A stretch of DNA of 43,624 bases from Candidatus Firestoneibacteriota bacterium (GCA_903894145.1 CAITPB010000255.1:1-43624); one strand, 5' to 3'; shown: positions 34,969 through 43,617, numbered from the stretch's first letter. Notes: a model not told the origin generated them from the letters alone. Program-made: numbers and translations.

Positions 34969-35521
34969 TGTATTTCTCCACTTCTCTCGGGACCATATAA
35001 TGAATGCTCTTGCCTGCCCGTATCAGATTCCTTATCTCCGTTGAAGAAACTTCAACATCCCGCACGTTCAGGAAATGCCCGACATTTCGGACCGCCTTCT
35101 CGATGGTATCATGTTCCGGACGCGTCATGACCACAAACTCACATTCGTTTATTAGAATATTTATGTCCTTCCAGGTGTGAAGCGCCGGCAAGATGTCGGC
35201 GCCAATGATAAAGAATATCCGCGCGTCCGGGTATTTCCCTTTAAAATGGCGCACGGTGTCTATGGAATAGGATTTACCCTTTCTCTTAAGTTCAACATCC
35301 GAGAGCGTGAACCCCGGGTTATCGCGTATTGCCAGCTTGACCATCGCCTGCCTGTGCCTCGCTTCAAGCATATCGCTCCCGACTTTGTGGGGAGGAGTGC
35401 CGCAGGGGATGAAGTACATTTTCTCAAGCTTGAGCTTGTTCAGTATGTCCTGGGCCACAACCAGGTGCCCAATGTGCACCGGATTAAAGGTTCCGCCAAA
35501 CAATCCTATCCTTCCGCTCAA
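34940..35521 (-). CDS. nadD: Nicotinate-nucleotide adenylyltransferase
   Basis: 193 residues. The nucleotidyltransferase motif GGTFNPVHIGHLVVAQD is at the N-terminus; IIGADILPALHTWKDI and the C-terminal SSTEIRNLIRAGKSI are the other NadD marks. It makes deamido-NAD from nicotinate mononucleotide and ATP. The start is a TTG at 35521, preceded by GGGGG four bases away. It is the first gene of the nadD-yqeK-LCP-rsfS-argS set, and the protease/barrel gene ends 40 bases upstream. Confidence 0.96.
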   Translation of the reverse strand: MSGRIGLFGGTFNPVHIGHLVVAQDILNKLKLEKMYFIPCGTPPHKVGSDMLEARHRQAMVKLAIRDNPGFTLSDVELKRKGKSYSIDTVRHFKGKYPDARIFFIIGADILPALHTWKDINILINECEFVVMTRPEHDTIEKAVRNVGHFLNVRDVEVSSTEIRNLIRAGKSIHYMVPREVEKYIADEKLYKH

Positions 35522-35560
35522 TTTGCCCCCTATGTTTCAAGCATCAGGCTTTTAGTTAAT

Positions 35561-38341
35561 CTAGAACAGATGCCCGACACCAATATAGAATATTCCCTGC
35601 GAAGCCGTATCCGTCCTTCTGCCGAGGTCCAGCCGGAGCACCACAGGCGCGCTCATGAGAGGGAAAACGTGGACACGCAACCCGAATCCGACGCTGTTTT
35701 TTAAACTGCCCAGAGGAAAACTGCCATAGCCGTCCCAGACGGCGCCGGTGTCAGAAAACAGCCCGAGCGCGATCTTTTTCAGCAGCAGCCAATTTAACGG
35801 GGCAAAACCGTAATCAATATTATCTATCAGCGTTATCCTTGCTTCAATGTTCCAGAGGAAAATATTGTTTCCGAGCATATCATTTTTCGGATAACCTCTG
35901 AGGGTCAGAATACCTCCCAATCCATAATCTCCCCTTTCCGTGTCTGCCGAAACACCCGCAAAAAGCCTGTTGGCGAGCACAGTCTCCCTATTAACGCAAA
36001 TATAGTCCCTTCTTTCAAGGTCAAGTTCTGTGTATCTTTTCGCGCCGCCAAAAACATAGTCCCCGTGAATAAGCTGGGCGGCAAATGCGCTTCCTGCGCA
36101 GGGCTCAGTGACATTGTAAGAAATACGGTCCTCGGTCCAGGCAACCCCAACAGAGTTGACCGGCCGTTCATACTGGTCTCCGGGAACGCCGTCAAAATAA
36201 CTTCTTGTCTCAATGCCGGCGCTTATGAAGAATTCCAGCCGCCTAAATCTGTCCACCGGAAAATATAGCGGCAAAGTCAGCGCTGTATCCTCTATCCAGT
36301 AGCTCGCCGGATTTCCGTCTGAACCTGTCTCCCCGTAAAAATTACGCCAGGAAGAAAATATAAGCCCAAATCCTGGAATCCCGGAAGTATTCTGGTAGGC
36401 TGCTGTTATGCCTGTCTGCAGGCCGCTGACATCCAAGCCGTAAAGACTAATACTGTTCTCCCCGAGCAGGTCGCTCGCCTGGGTGATACCGCCGCCCATG
36501 AGCCCCGCCGAAGAGTCATAGCCCAGAAGGAAGAAGAGCACGTCCGGGGTGAGCGCGGGTTCATATTTCCGGGATATTAGATTGCCAAACTTCACTTCCG
36601 GAAGCTCTTCCGCAGGCGCCTTTGAATCCGGCGGAGCAACACTCTTTAGAAGGTTCTCTTCCGGGTATTTCATCTGATAAAGGTTGTAACAGCCCTGCTC
36701 ATAATATGAGAAAACCAGGTTCTTTGAAACAACAGAAAAATCAGGCGAGAAACACCCGCCTGAAACCGAGGTAACCTGCAAGAACGATCCCGCTTCCGGG
36801 TTAAAGATATAAAGATCAAAGATGCCGTTCATGTCGCTTGAACAGAGAAACTTCCCTCCCGGCACAACACAAGGATTTATAGTGTCAAAAGATGCCGGTG
36901 TCAGAACCTTCTCAGACTTCTTCCCTGTCAGCAGCCCGGAGAGCCTGACAAGCACCCTTTTGCCGCCCCGTCTTGACACATAAACGACGGAATCTCCGCC
37001 GTCCAGCGGGGCCGGATCTGCGTCATCGTAGCGGTCATCAGTCAGCTGCTCCAACCCGCTCCCGTCTATCCGGGATGAATAAAGGTCTGATGTTCCCCTT
37101 GCTTCCCCTGCGAAGATGATTCTGTCCCCGGAAAAGGCAGGTGAATATACCGCGTCAAGCCCGCAGTCAAAAGAGGCTATTGGGCTTCCGCCGGCAGTTG
37201 AAAATATGCGAAGCATCTGCTTGCCGGCTATTTTCCCTGCAAACGCCAGGTGCTTCCCGTCCGGCGACACGGCAAGGCCCCCACCCGCGCCCGCGATGCT
37301 GTCGAAATCATACCCAATTAGCTCATAATCACTTCTGGTCTTAAGCTCTCTGCACCTTATGCTTTGATAATTGTTCCTGTCTGAAATATAAAAAAGCTTC
37401 CCGCCGTCAGGGGAGAACACCGCGCCTGTATTATGCACCTGCATCTGCTTTGTATCAGCGGTCACGGGAGAAGCAAAATCACCGGCGCGTTTCCTTCCAA
37501 CCGCCTGAGCCCAGTACTTGTCCTTGAGCCAATACTGCCATTTGGTATTCAACTCGTCTTGGGTAACGCCTGTCGCGTTAAAAAGCGCCTGGTCGCACGT
37601 CATGGATAAAATGTAAAACTCGCGCATTATTGCGCCTATCTTATCTTCTCCGTACTTTTCTGCGATAAAGTCAAAGAAAGACTTCGATTCCTTGTACATC
37701 TCCACTACATTCCTGCCGTCTGAATAAGAAAAACCTCCGAGCATATCCACCGGATGGGTCATATTGTTGGTTACCGCGTCGCGCAGAAGCATGTCGGTGA
37801 CAGATTTGTCCTCGTCAAAGGGCTCGTGGTCCGCCATTCCTTCCATGAACCACTGAGGCAGCAGCACAGACCTTACAAGTTTGTAGGATTTGCCGAAACC
37901 GCTGTAAAGGATCTCAAACTGAAACCTGTGAGTCAGCTCGTGCTCGATGACATGGGCAAAATAATCGCGGTTCGTAAAGACCGGAAGCACCACCCTGTCT
38001 TTGAGCGGCTCCGTAAAACCGCCGACTCCTTCGGTGATAATCTCGGAAGTAATGTTCGTCTGTTCAAAATCTATCCTGTTGCGGTAAATGAACAACTTTA
38101 TTTTTTCTTCGGGAATGACTTTGAATCTTTTGGAGAGCCTTGTATAGGCGCCTTCAGCTATAAGCGCCGCTTCCCTTGCCGGAGATTCGGAACCAATGGT
38201 GTAATAGACGAGAAAATTATTTGTTTCCAGCACCTGCCATTCCAGTTTCCTGTAGACAACTTTGTTTTTTCCAAAAGAGAAAGCAATAACCGGGAGCGCG
38301 AGCAGAAAAACCGCGAGGAAGAGCAGAATATTTTTTTTCAA
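35561..38341 (-). CDS. Protease (peptidase MA-like) / TolB-type propeller / Omp85-type barrel fusion
   Basis: 926 residues from a TTG at 38341 (GGGGG four bases before), which opens with a signal peptide KKNILLFLAVFLLALPVIAF; upstream codons overlap the FmdB-like gene and were rejected. Module 1 (about 30-290) is a peptidase MA-like metalloprotease: zinc motif HELTH (134-138) and WFMEGMADHE with Glu167. Module 2 (about 310-600) is a WD40-like/PD40 propeller: FSPDGGKLFYISDRN, VSPDGKHLAFAG, SRIDGSGLEQLTDDRYDD. Module 3 (about 640-926) is an outer-membrane barrel with the Omp85 loop motif LRGY at 814-817, a GLFSDTGAVWDG strand and a C-terminal Phe. A protein displayed on, or anchored in, the outer membrane is likely; the orientation of the protease is not known. 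Confidence 0.88.
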   Translation of the reverse strand: MKKNILLFLAVFLLALPVIAFSFGKNKVVYRKLEWQVLETNNFLVYYTIGSESPAREAALIAEGAYTRLSKRFKVIPEEKIKLFIYRNRIDFEQTNITSEIITEGVGGFTEPLKDRVVLPVFTNRDYFAHVIEHELTHRFQFEILYSGFGKSYKLVRSVLLPQWFMEGMADHEPFDEDKSVTDMLLRDAVTNNMTHPVDMLGGFSYSDGRNVVEMYKESKSFFDFIAEKYGEDKIGAIMREFYILSMTCDQALFNATGVTQDELNTKWQYWLKDKYWAQAVGRKRAGDFASPVTADTKQMQVHNTGAVFSPDGGKLFYISDRNNYQSIRCRELKTRSDYELIGYDFDSIAGAGGGLAVSPDGKHLAFAGKIAGKQMLRIFSTAGGSPIASFDCGLDAVYSPAFSGDRIIFAGEARGTSDLYSSRIDGSGLEQLTDDRYDDADPAPLDGGDSVVYVSRRGGKRVLVRLSGLLTGKKSEKVLTPASFDTINPCVVPGGKFLCSSDMNGIFDLYIFNPEAGSFLQVTSVSGGCFSPDFSVVSKNLVFSYYEQGCYNLYQMKYPEENLLKSVAPPDSKAPAEELPEVKFGNLISRKYEPALTPDVLFFLLGYDSSAGLMGGGITQASDLLGENSISLYGLDVSGLQTGITAAYQNTSGIPGFGLIFSSWRNFYGETGSDGNPASYWIEDTALTLPLYFPVDRFRRLEFFISAGIETRSYFDGVPGDQYERPVNSVGVAWTEDRISYNVTEPCAGSAFAAQLIHGDYVFGGAKRYTELDLERRDYICVNRETVLANRLFAGVSADTERGDYGLGGILTLRGYPKNDMLGNNIFLWNIEARITLIDNIDYGFAPLNWLLLKKIALGLFSDTGAVWDGYGSFPLGSLKNSVGFGLRVHVFPLMSAPVVLRLDLGRRTDTASQGIFYIGVGHLF

Positions 38342-38351
38342 GCAACCCCCG

Positions 38352-38582
38352 TCAATGCCCGCATGCAGAGCAATGTTTTTTTTTGCAGGAGCCCCCGCAA
38401 TCGCAGGAGTGGCCGGAGGAACCGGAGAATACAGTTCCGGACTTGAAACCAAACACAGACATTTTTTTCTTCGCTTTGGAAGCGCCGCAGGCCGGACACC
38501 TCACCTTGGAAAGAGAATTCCCAAAGACCAGGTCCTCAAAATCAACGCCGCATTTTCCGCAATTGAATTCGAATAGCGGCAT
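38352..38582 (-). CDS. FmdB-type zinc-ribbon small protein
   Basis: 76 residues. The zinc ribbon has Cys8-x2-Cys11 (FNCGKCG) and Cys29-x2-Cys32 (RCPACG), as in FmdB/putative regulatory zinc-ribbon proteins. A second Cys/His-rich tail (SCDCGGSCKKKHCSACGH) could bind another metal. The function of FmdB proteins is not settled; some are linked to amidase regulation. The ATG begins two bases after the sppA stop codon, so it is coupled to that gene. The stop is 10 bases before the TTG of the fusion protein. Confidence 0.88.
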   Translation of the reverse strand: MPLFEFNCGKCGVDFEDLVFGNSLSKVRCPACGASKAKKKMSVFGFKSGTVFSGSSGHSCDCGGSCKKKHCSACGH

Positions 38583-38583
38583 G

Positions 38584-39567
38584 TCACTTACCGTACATGT
38601 AGCTCAAACCGTTCCCATGGAATATGCCGCGGAAACGTTCTTCGGCCGAATTATCGCCGAAGACCCTTTCCAGCAAGGACATTTCTTTCCGCGGTGTAAT
38701 AACTACCGGTTCCCCGCTGATGCCGCAGGCCTTTGCGGCCCAGTTAACGGCGTCTTCTTGGGTGCCCAGTTCGTCCACAAAACCGTACTGGAACGCCTGG
38801 CTGCCGGAGAAGATCCTGCCGTCGGCGTGCTTTTTAATCTCCGCGACTATCTGCTCCTTAGTTACGGCATCCTTGGAAACCGGAGTGCCCGTCTTTTTTA
38901 TCTTAGCCGCAAAAACCGCTCCCCTTCCTTCTGCTACGGCGTCCACGAACTGGGCGTAGACATCGTCTATCACGCCCTGCAGCAGCTGCCTTTCTTCTGT
39001 GGTCATCTTGCGCATAGAGGAACCGGTATCCTTGAACTTTCCGCTCTTTATAACTTCTTCTTTAACCCCAACCTTGTTCAGGAGTTCTTCGAGGTTCAGG
39101 TTCTCCATGATAACTCCTATGCTTCCCGTAAGCGTTCCCGGGTTTGAAAATATTCTGTCGCCGTAACAGCCTATATAATAGCCGCCTGACGCAGCCAGGG
39201 TCCCGAAAGAAACAACGACTTTTTTGTTATAGCCGTCTTTCTTTTTTACCTTCTTCAATTCCGCGACAATCTCCTGGCAGGCAGAAACCCCGCCTCCCGG
39301 AGAATCAATGCGCAGCACTATTCCCTTGATGCTCTGGTCCTTGCCGTATTTCTCGAGGATGTCAATTATCTTTGCCGAATAAAAGATAGGGCCTGATATT
39401 GTGACTAGAGCAAGTTTGTTGCCGGAGAAATTCCCGGTGAGTTTATGCGCGCTAATCGTCTGGCTGTCGCCGGCCGCGCCAATCAACGCCCTTAGAGAGA
39501 GAAAAACAACTAAAAGACAGGCAAAAACCAAAGCGGCCCTTATTATTGGTTTCCTGCTCTTTTCCAT
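38584..39567 (-). CDS. sppA: Signal peptide peptidase SppA (single-domain form)
   Basis: 327 residues, the short bacterial form. One membrane helix covers about 10-30. The serine protease core has IKGIVLRIDSPGGGVSACQE, the catalytic Ser127 in GTLAASGGYYIGC, GTLTGSIGVIMENL, and the Lys of the dyad at about 179 (SGKFKDTG). SppA digests signal peptides remaining in the membrane after LepB cleavage. The ATG has GGAGG five bases upstream. It follows the S1 gene by 19 bases and is in line with FmdB and the fusion protein. Confidence 0.95.
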   Translation of the reverse strand: MEKSRKPIIRAALVFACLLVVFLSLRALIGAAGDSQTISAHKLTGNFSGNKLALVTISGPIFYSAKIIDILEKYGKDQSIKGIVLRIDSPGGGVSACQEIVAELKKVKKKDGYNKKVVVSFGTLAASGGYYIGCYGDRIFSNPGTLTGSIGVIMENLNLEELLNKVGVKEEVIKSGKFKDTGSSMRKMTTEERQLLQGVIDDVYAQFVDAVAEGRGAVFAAKIKKTGTPVSKDAVTKEQIVAEIKKHADGRIFSGSQAFQYGFVDELGTQEDAVNWAAKACGISGEPVVITPRKEMSLLERVFGDNSAEERFRGIFHGNGLSYMYGK

Positions 39568-39586
39568 TTACGCCTCCGCTCCCGTC

Positions 39587-41266
39587 TTATGTTTTCTTTA
39601 GAATGTCGCCAAATGTTGACCTGCCGCCGGCTTCATCCTGATATTTTTTCATTTCGCTTTTATCCGCTTCATAGAGCGCCTCTTTGACGCTCAGGCTTAT
39701 CTTTCTACCTTCGAGGTCCAGCTTTATGACCTTTACTCGTTTATCCTCTCCCGGTTTCACGGCCGACTCGGCGGTCTCCACCGGCTCTGCGGCCAGTTCC
39801 GAGATATGAATAAAACCGTCCAGCCCCGCCTCAAGCTCCGCGAAAGCGCCGAAAGACACTACCCTGACAATCCTGCAATTAACTATAGTTCCTGCGGAGT
39901 ATTTTGACGGAATCTCTCCCAGCCAGGGATCGGCGGTGAGCTGTTTAATGCCGAGATGCACTTTTCTGTTTGCCTTATCAAGGTTCAAAACAACGGCCTC
40001 AAGCTTTTCCCCTTTACGGAAAAGCCCCTTGAGTTCATTTATGCGTTTTGTCCAGTAAATATCTTTCTTATGCAATACACCTTCTGCCCCGCCCTCCAGT
40101 TCCAGAAAAAAAGAGGAAACAGAGTATCCCGTCACTATTCCGGTTATTTTCGCTCCGGGAATAAATCGCTCCTCCGCGCCTGCAAAAGGGTCGGACTCAA
40201 GCTGTTTGAGCCCGAAGAGTATCTTTCTGTTGTTCTTATCAATGTTCAGGACTTTTACAGTGATGCTGTCGCCGATGGCTACAAGTTCCGAGGGATTCTT
40301 GACTTTCCTGGTCCAGGAAAGATCTGATACATGCAGGAGTCCTTCTATGCCTTCCTCTAGTTTGATAAAGGCTCCGTAATCAACGATGTTCACAATTCTG
40401 CCGTGTATCTCGGAACCGATAGGATATTTTTGTTCAATGGTTAACCAGGGATCCTCCTGCAGCTGCTTTAACCCGAAGGAGACCCTGTTCTTTTCACGGT
40501 CTATCCTCACCACCTTGACATCAACCTCGCTGTCAAGCGCGAGCAGTTCAGCCGGATGGTTAACTTTGCCCCAGGACATATCGGATATATGGAGCAGTCC
40601 GGTAACGCCGCCTATGTCGATAAAAGCGCCATAGGATGTAATGCTCTTAACAACGCCCTTCCTGATTTCGCCTTCGGCAAGCGAAGCCCAGATTTCCTGC
40701 TTTATACGGCGGCTTTTATCCTGCACCGCAAGTTTATGAGAAACTACTATCTCCCCGCGGTTTCTTCCGAACTTAATAATTTTGAAAAGGAGTTTCTTTT
40801 GGGAAGTCCCGGCGTTATCTTCCGGAAGATACTGGGACTGCGGAAGGAAAGCTTCGGCCCCTATGTCGGCCATGAAACCGCCTTTGACTTCCTGGACGAT
40901 TCTGCCTTCTACAAACTCGCGTTCCCTGAAAGCCTTTTCAATCACTGATAAGTAGTTGATCCTGTCTGCCCTGAGTTTTGAAAGTATTACGGTCCCGCTC
41001 CCGTCCCTGAACCTGTCAACAACCGCATCAACGACATCGCCGGGTTTAGCGGATAGGCTGCCGTCAGGCAGGAGGAATTCATTAACAGGGATAAGACCGT
41101 CAGATTTGTAACCGACATCTACTATTACGTGTTCTTTGCCTATCTGGAGGATTTTCGCTTTGACCTGCTTCCCTTCTTCAAGTTCCGCGAAGGATGAAGC
41201 CAGCATATCACCCATGGTTAAATTGTCTTCTGTCCCGCCGTTATTGATAATCTCTTCGTTTGACAT
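39587..41266 (-). CDS. rpsA: Six-domain S1 RNA-binding protein (ribosomal protein S1-like)
   Basis: 559 residues with six S1 repeats. The first two are divergent (VKAKILQIGKEHVIVDVGYK, FVEGRIVQEVKGGFMADIGA). Three, four and six match the typical motif (SYGAFIDIGGVTGLLHISDM, DYGAFIKLEEGIEGLLHVSD, SFGAFAELEAGLDGFIHISE); five is weaker (SVSSFFLELEGGAEG). This is the E. coli-type S1 order, with a short acidic N-terminus. It helps mRNA binding to the 30S subunit. The ATG is preceded by GGAGAG. The gene follows ispH by about 57 bases; IspH-S1 pairs are common in Firmicutes and related groups. Confidence 0.93.
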   Translation of the reverse strand: MSNEEIINNGGTEDNLTMGDMLASSFAELEEGKQVKAKILQIGKEHVIVDVGYKSDGLIPVNEFLLPDGSLSAKPGDVVDAVVDRFRDGSGTVILSKLRADRINYLSVIEKAFREREFVEGRIVQEVKGGFMADIGAEAFLPQSQYLPEDNAGTSQKKLLFKIIKFGRNRGEIVVSHKLAVQDKSRRIKQEIWASLAEGEIRKGVVKSITSYGAFIDIGGVTGLLHISDMSWGKVNHPAELLALDSEVDVKVVRIDREKNRVSFGLKQLQEDPWLTIEQKYPIGSEIHGRIVNIVDYGAFIKLEEGIEGLLHVSDLSWTRKVKNPSELVAIGDSITVKVLNIDKNNRKILFGLKQLESDPFAGAEERFIPGAKITGIVTGYSVSSFFLELEGGAEGVLHKKDIYWTKRINELKGLFRKGEKLEAVVLNLDKANRKVHLGIKQLTADPWLGEIPSKYSAGTIVNCRIVRVVSFGAFAELEAGLDGFIHISELAAEPVETAESAVKPGEDKRVKVIKLDLEGRKISLSVKEALYEADKSEMKKYQDEAGGRSTFGDILKKT

Positions 41267-41323
41267 GGAAACTCTCCGTTGAACGGTAGCATGGCGCTCG
41301 GTTTGCGGCAGGAACAGGAAGGG

Positions 41324-42157
41324 CTAGAGTTTTTTAATTCTTTCCGCGACTTCTTTGATAATCCAGTCCGGAGTGGAAGCTCCGGCCGTGACGCCGGCCG
41401 TCTTTTTACCCCGGAACCAGGCAGTTTGTAATTCAGACGCGGCCTCTATGTGCCTGGTCTCTACACCCGTTGTCTCGCAAACTTCTGCCAAATGCTTAGT
41501 ATTGGCGCTGTTTTTCCCGCCTACCACAATCATTATATCAACTTCGCCCGCCAACTTCAAGGCGGAATCCTGGCGCTCATGAGTTGCGTTGCATATGGTA
41601 TTTAGTATTCTGAATTCCCTGGCTTTTCCGCTTAGCACTTTCATAATTGCTGAAAAATTGCCGTTAGACTGAGTTGTCTGAACAACTATTCCCATTTTCT
41701 TTACCGGATGCACCTTTTCCGCCTCGGCAGGGGTTCCCACAACAATAGCGACCTTTCCCGCATAGCCCTTAATGCCGATCACCTCAGGGTGGTCTGCTTC
41801 CCCTATTATTATAGGTGTATAGCCGTCGCGGGACAACTGCCTGACATATTCCTGCGGTTTTTTGACGAAAGGGCAAGTAGCGTCTATAATTCTCAGTTTC
41901 TTTAACTTAAACTGCCGCTCAACTTCAGGAGGAACACCGTGAGTCCTGATTATGATAGTACTGCCTTCTTTAACATTTTTCAGATTTTCAACAGCCTTTA
42001 TCCCTTTCAGGTCAAAATCTTTCACCACCTGCGGATTATGAATAATAGGGCCATAGGTATATACGCTGCCGGATATGCTGTTTGCTTTCAGAGCTGTATT
42101 TATTGCCCTTTTTACTCCGAAACAGAACCCCGCGTCTTTAGAAAGTTTTACTCTCAC
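41324..42157 (-). CDS. ispH: 4-hydroxy-3-methylbut-2-enyl diphosphate reductase
   Basis: 277 residues. The 4Fe-4S cysteines are in DAGFCFGVKRA (Cys12), IIDATCPFVKK and ICNATHERQDSA; VQTTQS, VVGGKNSANTKHLAE and GVTAGASTPDW are the substrate motifs. The enzyme makes IPP and DMAPP in the last step of the MEP pathway, so the organism probably uses this route. The start ATG overlaps plsC by four bases (ATGA). Confidence 0.96.
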   Translation of the reverse strand: MRVKLSKDAGFCFGVKRAINTALKANSISGSVYTYGPIIHNPQVVKDFDLKGIKAVENLKNVKEGSTIIIRTHGVPPEVERQFKLKKLRIIDATCPFVKKPQEYVRQLSRDGYTPIIIGEADHPEVIGIKGYAGKVAIVVGTPAEAEKVHPVKKMGIVVQTTQSNGNFSAIMKVLSGKAREFRILNTICNATHERQDSALKLAGEVDIMIVVGGKNSANTKHLAEVCETTGVETRHIEAASELQTAWFRGKKTAGVTAGASTPDWIIKEVAERIKKL

Positions 42158-42786
42158 CGCGCCTCCACGAACTTCTTTATTCCCGCTATCCTATCCATAA
42201 CCCTGTCTACTGACAGCTGGTATGTCTGCTTTTCGTCCGGCAGCGCGTAGATATCGGAAAGATCTACAGCCGGCCCGAAGTTTACACTCATTTTCGTAAG
42301 AAGCTTGGGAATATTTTTTCCTTTGGGGAGTGCATCGGCGCTTCCTTGGATATAACAGGGGATAACGGCGGCGCGCGATTCATACATAAGCATGCCGACA
42401 CCGGCTTTTCCTCTCTGTAATGTCCCGTCCGGACTCCTTGTCCCCTCCGGGAAAGCAATTACGGCCCCGCCTTTGTTCAAGACCTGTTTCACCTTTTCAT
42501 AACCTCCGCGGAATCCTGTCCCGCGGTTTAAGGGTATCGCGTGGATGGACCGCAGCAGCGCGCCGGCAAGCGGATTCTTGAAAAGCGTATCCCTGGCCAT
42601 ATACCAGGTCGGCCTGGACCAGATAGAAAGACCAACGGCAGGAGGATCAAACATGCTCGCGTGATTGGAAAGTATCAACAGGCTGCCTTTCTTCGGAACG
42701 TTCTCCAACCCGGTCACGGAAAAACGGAAAAATGTCCTGTAAAACATTGCACTGACAAACCTTCCGATGTTGAACATGGTGTTCAT
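42154..42786 (-). CDS. plsC: 1-acyl-sn-glycerol-3-phosphate acyltransferase (PlsC)
   Basis: 210 residues from the ATG at 42786. The open frame begins with a TTG at 42801, but that lies inside a likely promoter box. The acyltransferase motifs are SNHASMFDPP (H-x4-D), RGTGFRGGYEKVKQ, FPEGTRSPDG and AAVIPCYIQG. It adds the second acyl chain to make phosphatidic acid. A hydrophobic N-terminus (FVSAMFYRTFFRF) suggests peripheral membrane binding. No Shine-Dalgarno is visible before 42786 or the in-frame ATG at 42777. It is coupled to ispH. Confidence 0.9.
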   Translation of the reverse strand: MNTMFNIGRFVSAMFYRTFFRFSVTGLENVPKKGSLLILSNHASMFDPPAVGLSIWSRPTWYMARDTLFKNPLAGALLRSIHAIPLNRGTGFRGGYEKVKQVLNKGGAVIAFPEGTRSPDGTLQRGKAGVGMLMYESRAAVIPCYIQGSADALPKGKNIPKLLTKMSVNFGPAVDLSDIYALPDEKQTYQLSVDRVMDRIAGIKKFVEAR

Positions 42787-42792
42787 ATGAAA

Positions 42793-42821
42793 ATAATACA
42801 ATAAGGCGGGGAGGAATACAA
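42793..42821 (-). promoter_or_regulatory. Probable promoter of the plsC-ispH-rpsA operon
   Basis: On the minus strand TTGTAT (42821-42816) and TATTAT (42798-42793) are 17 bases apart. Initiation would fall at about 42786, at or near the ATG chosen for plsC. That suggests a leaderless or very short-leader transcript. Confidence 0.5.
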
Positions 42822-42837
42822 TAACAATGCTGTCTTA

Positions 42838-42880
42838 AAAGTTTATAAGGTTCGTAAAGTTCATAAGGTTTGTAAGGTAA
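42838..42880. repeat. 9-bp-periodic repeat, variant C (single arm)
   Basis: GTTTATAAG, GTTCGTAAA, GTTCATAAG, GTTTGTAAG repeat at 9-base period, with AAGGTT in place of the AACGTT of elements A and B. No inverted arm follows; instead a terminator hairpin begins 12 bases later. It may be a degenerate or half copy of the same family. Confidence 0.6.
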
Positions 42881-42891
42881 GAGCAGAACAC

Positions 42892-42918
42892 AAAAAAGGG
42901 CCGCGGAAACCGCGGCCC
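42892..42918 (-). terminator. Rho-independent terminator after the 43-kb secreted-protein gene
   Basis: On the minus strand a perfect 9-bp stem GGGCCGCGG / CCGCGGCCC with a 3-base loop (42918-42898) is followed by TTTTTT. It lies about 20 bases after the stop codon at 42940 and separates this gene from plsC. Confidence 0.93.
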
Positions 42919-42939
42919 TCGTGTTTGAGAAATACTATT

Positions 42940-43542
42940 TTACTCTGCTTTCTTTTCTTTTTTCGCGTCCGGCTTTGCAGCCTTCTCATCTCCGCCGCCG
43001 TTGAGTTTCTCAAGATCATCCGCCCCAAGAAGCTGAACATTGCCTATGAAAAGAGGTCCTGTAAGTTTCCCGTTTATATTCCACTGTTTCAATTTCTTCT
43101 TCCAGTCTATCGCCGCGCCGTTATTGGCGCAGGCACCGGTAAGTTCAATCTCTATGGCATGCTTGCCGGGAGCAAACATAAGCGGCTGGTCAAACCTGCT
43201 CTGATAATCGCTTCCTTCAGGTTTTACAGTCAAAATAAGTCCCATCGGGGTTTTACCCGGGTTAACATACTCAAACCTTAAGAAATCAAAACCGTCCCAC
43301 ACGCCTTTTTTCGGCTGGTATTCTCCAAAGAACATATCTCCCGTAGGATAGGTTGCTGATTCGACTTTAAGGCTGACCCCGCCCTTGGTGAAAGCAGTCT
43401 CTTCGGAAAGATTTATGGTTATCGCGCCGCCCGTGTCATTCGGGAGTTCGCCTTTTTCAACATTCATTACATTCGCTTTTTTCGCAAAAGCCAAACCTGA
43501 AATCAGCAATATCGCCGCAAGAAAAACCATCATCTTTCTCAT
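42940..43542 (-). CDS. Secreted protein of unknown function with a beta-sandwich-like body
   Basis: 200 residues. A clear Sec signal peptide (MRKMMVFLAAILLISGLAFA) is followed by a strand-rich domain with features common to carbohydrate-binding jelly-roll modules: DGFDFLRFEYVNPGKTP, LILTVKPEG, FAPGKHAIEIELTG and GNVQLL. It ends in a charged Lys/Glu/Ala tail (about 25 residues). I do not recognise a named family. AGGAGG lies five bases before the ATG. It is flanked by its own promoter and terminator, so it forms a single-gene unit. It may bind a glycan or polymer at the periplasm or surface, but nothing in the sequence shows this. Confidence 0.8.
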   Translation of the reverse strand: MRKMMVFLAAILLISGLAFAKKANVMNVEKGELPNDTGGAITINLSEETAFTKGGVSLKVESATYPTGDMFFGEYQPKKGVWDGFDFLRFEYVNPGKTPMGLILTVKPEGSDYQSRFDQPLMFAPGKHAIEIELTGACANNGAAIDWKKKLKQWNINGKLTGPLFIGNVQLLGADDLEKLNGGGDEKAAKPDAKKEKKAE

Positions 43543-43590
43543 ACTGCCTCCTGTTTTAAATCATGACATTTAGGTAGAAACTATTAACAT

Positions 43591-43617
43591 GTTATACCAG
43601 TTCATTATACATTTCAA
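43591..43617 (-). promoter_or_regulatory. Possible extended -10 promoter of the 43-kb secreted-protein gene
   Basis: On the minus strand TGGTATAAC (an extended -10) ends at 43591, with TTGAAA (43617-43612) 15 bases upstream of the hexamer. A second TATAAT (43609-43604) is also present. The leader to the ATG at 43542 would be about 40 bases. Confidence 0.4.

Noticed and set aside
37754-38446. Plus-strand open frame of 230 codons
   Set aside because: Antisense to the protease domain of the fusion gene; no domain or ribosome site.
38342-38452. Longer N-terminus for the fusion protein from the ATG at 38452
   Set aside because: Those codons overlap the FmdB-type gene, destroy the signal peptide position, and a TTG with GGGGG upstream gives a standard signal sequence.
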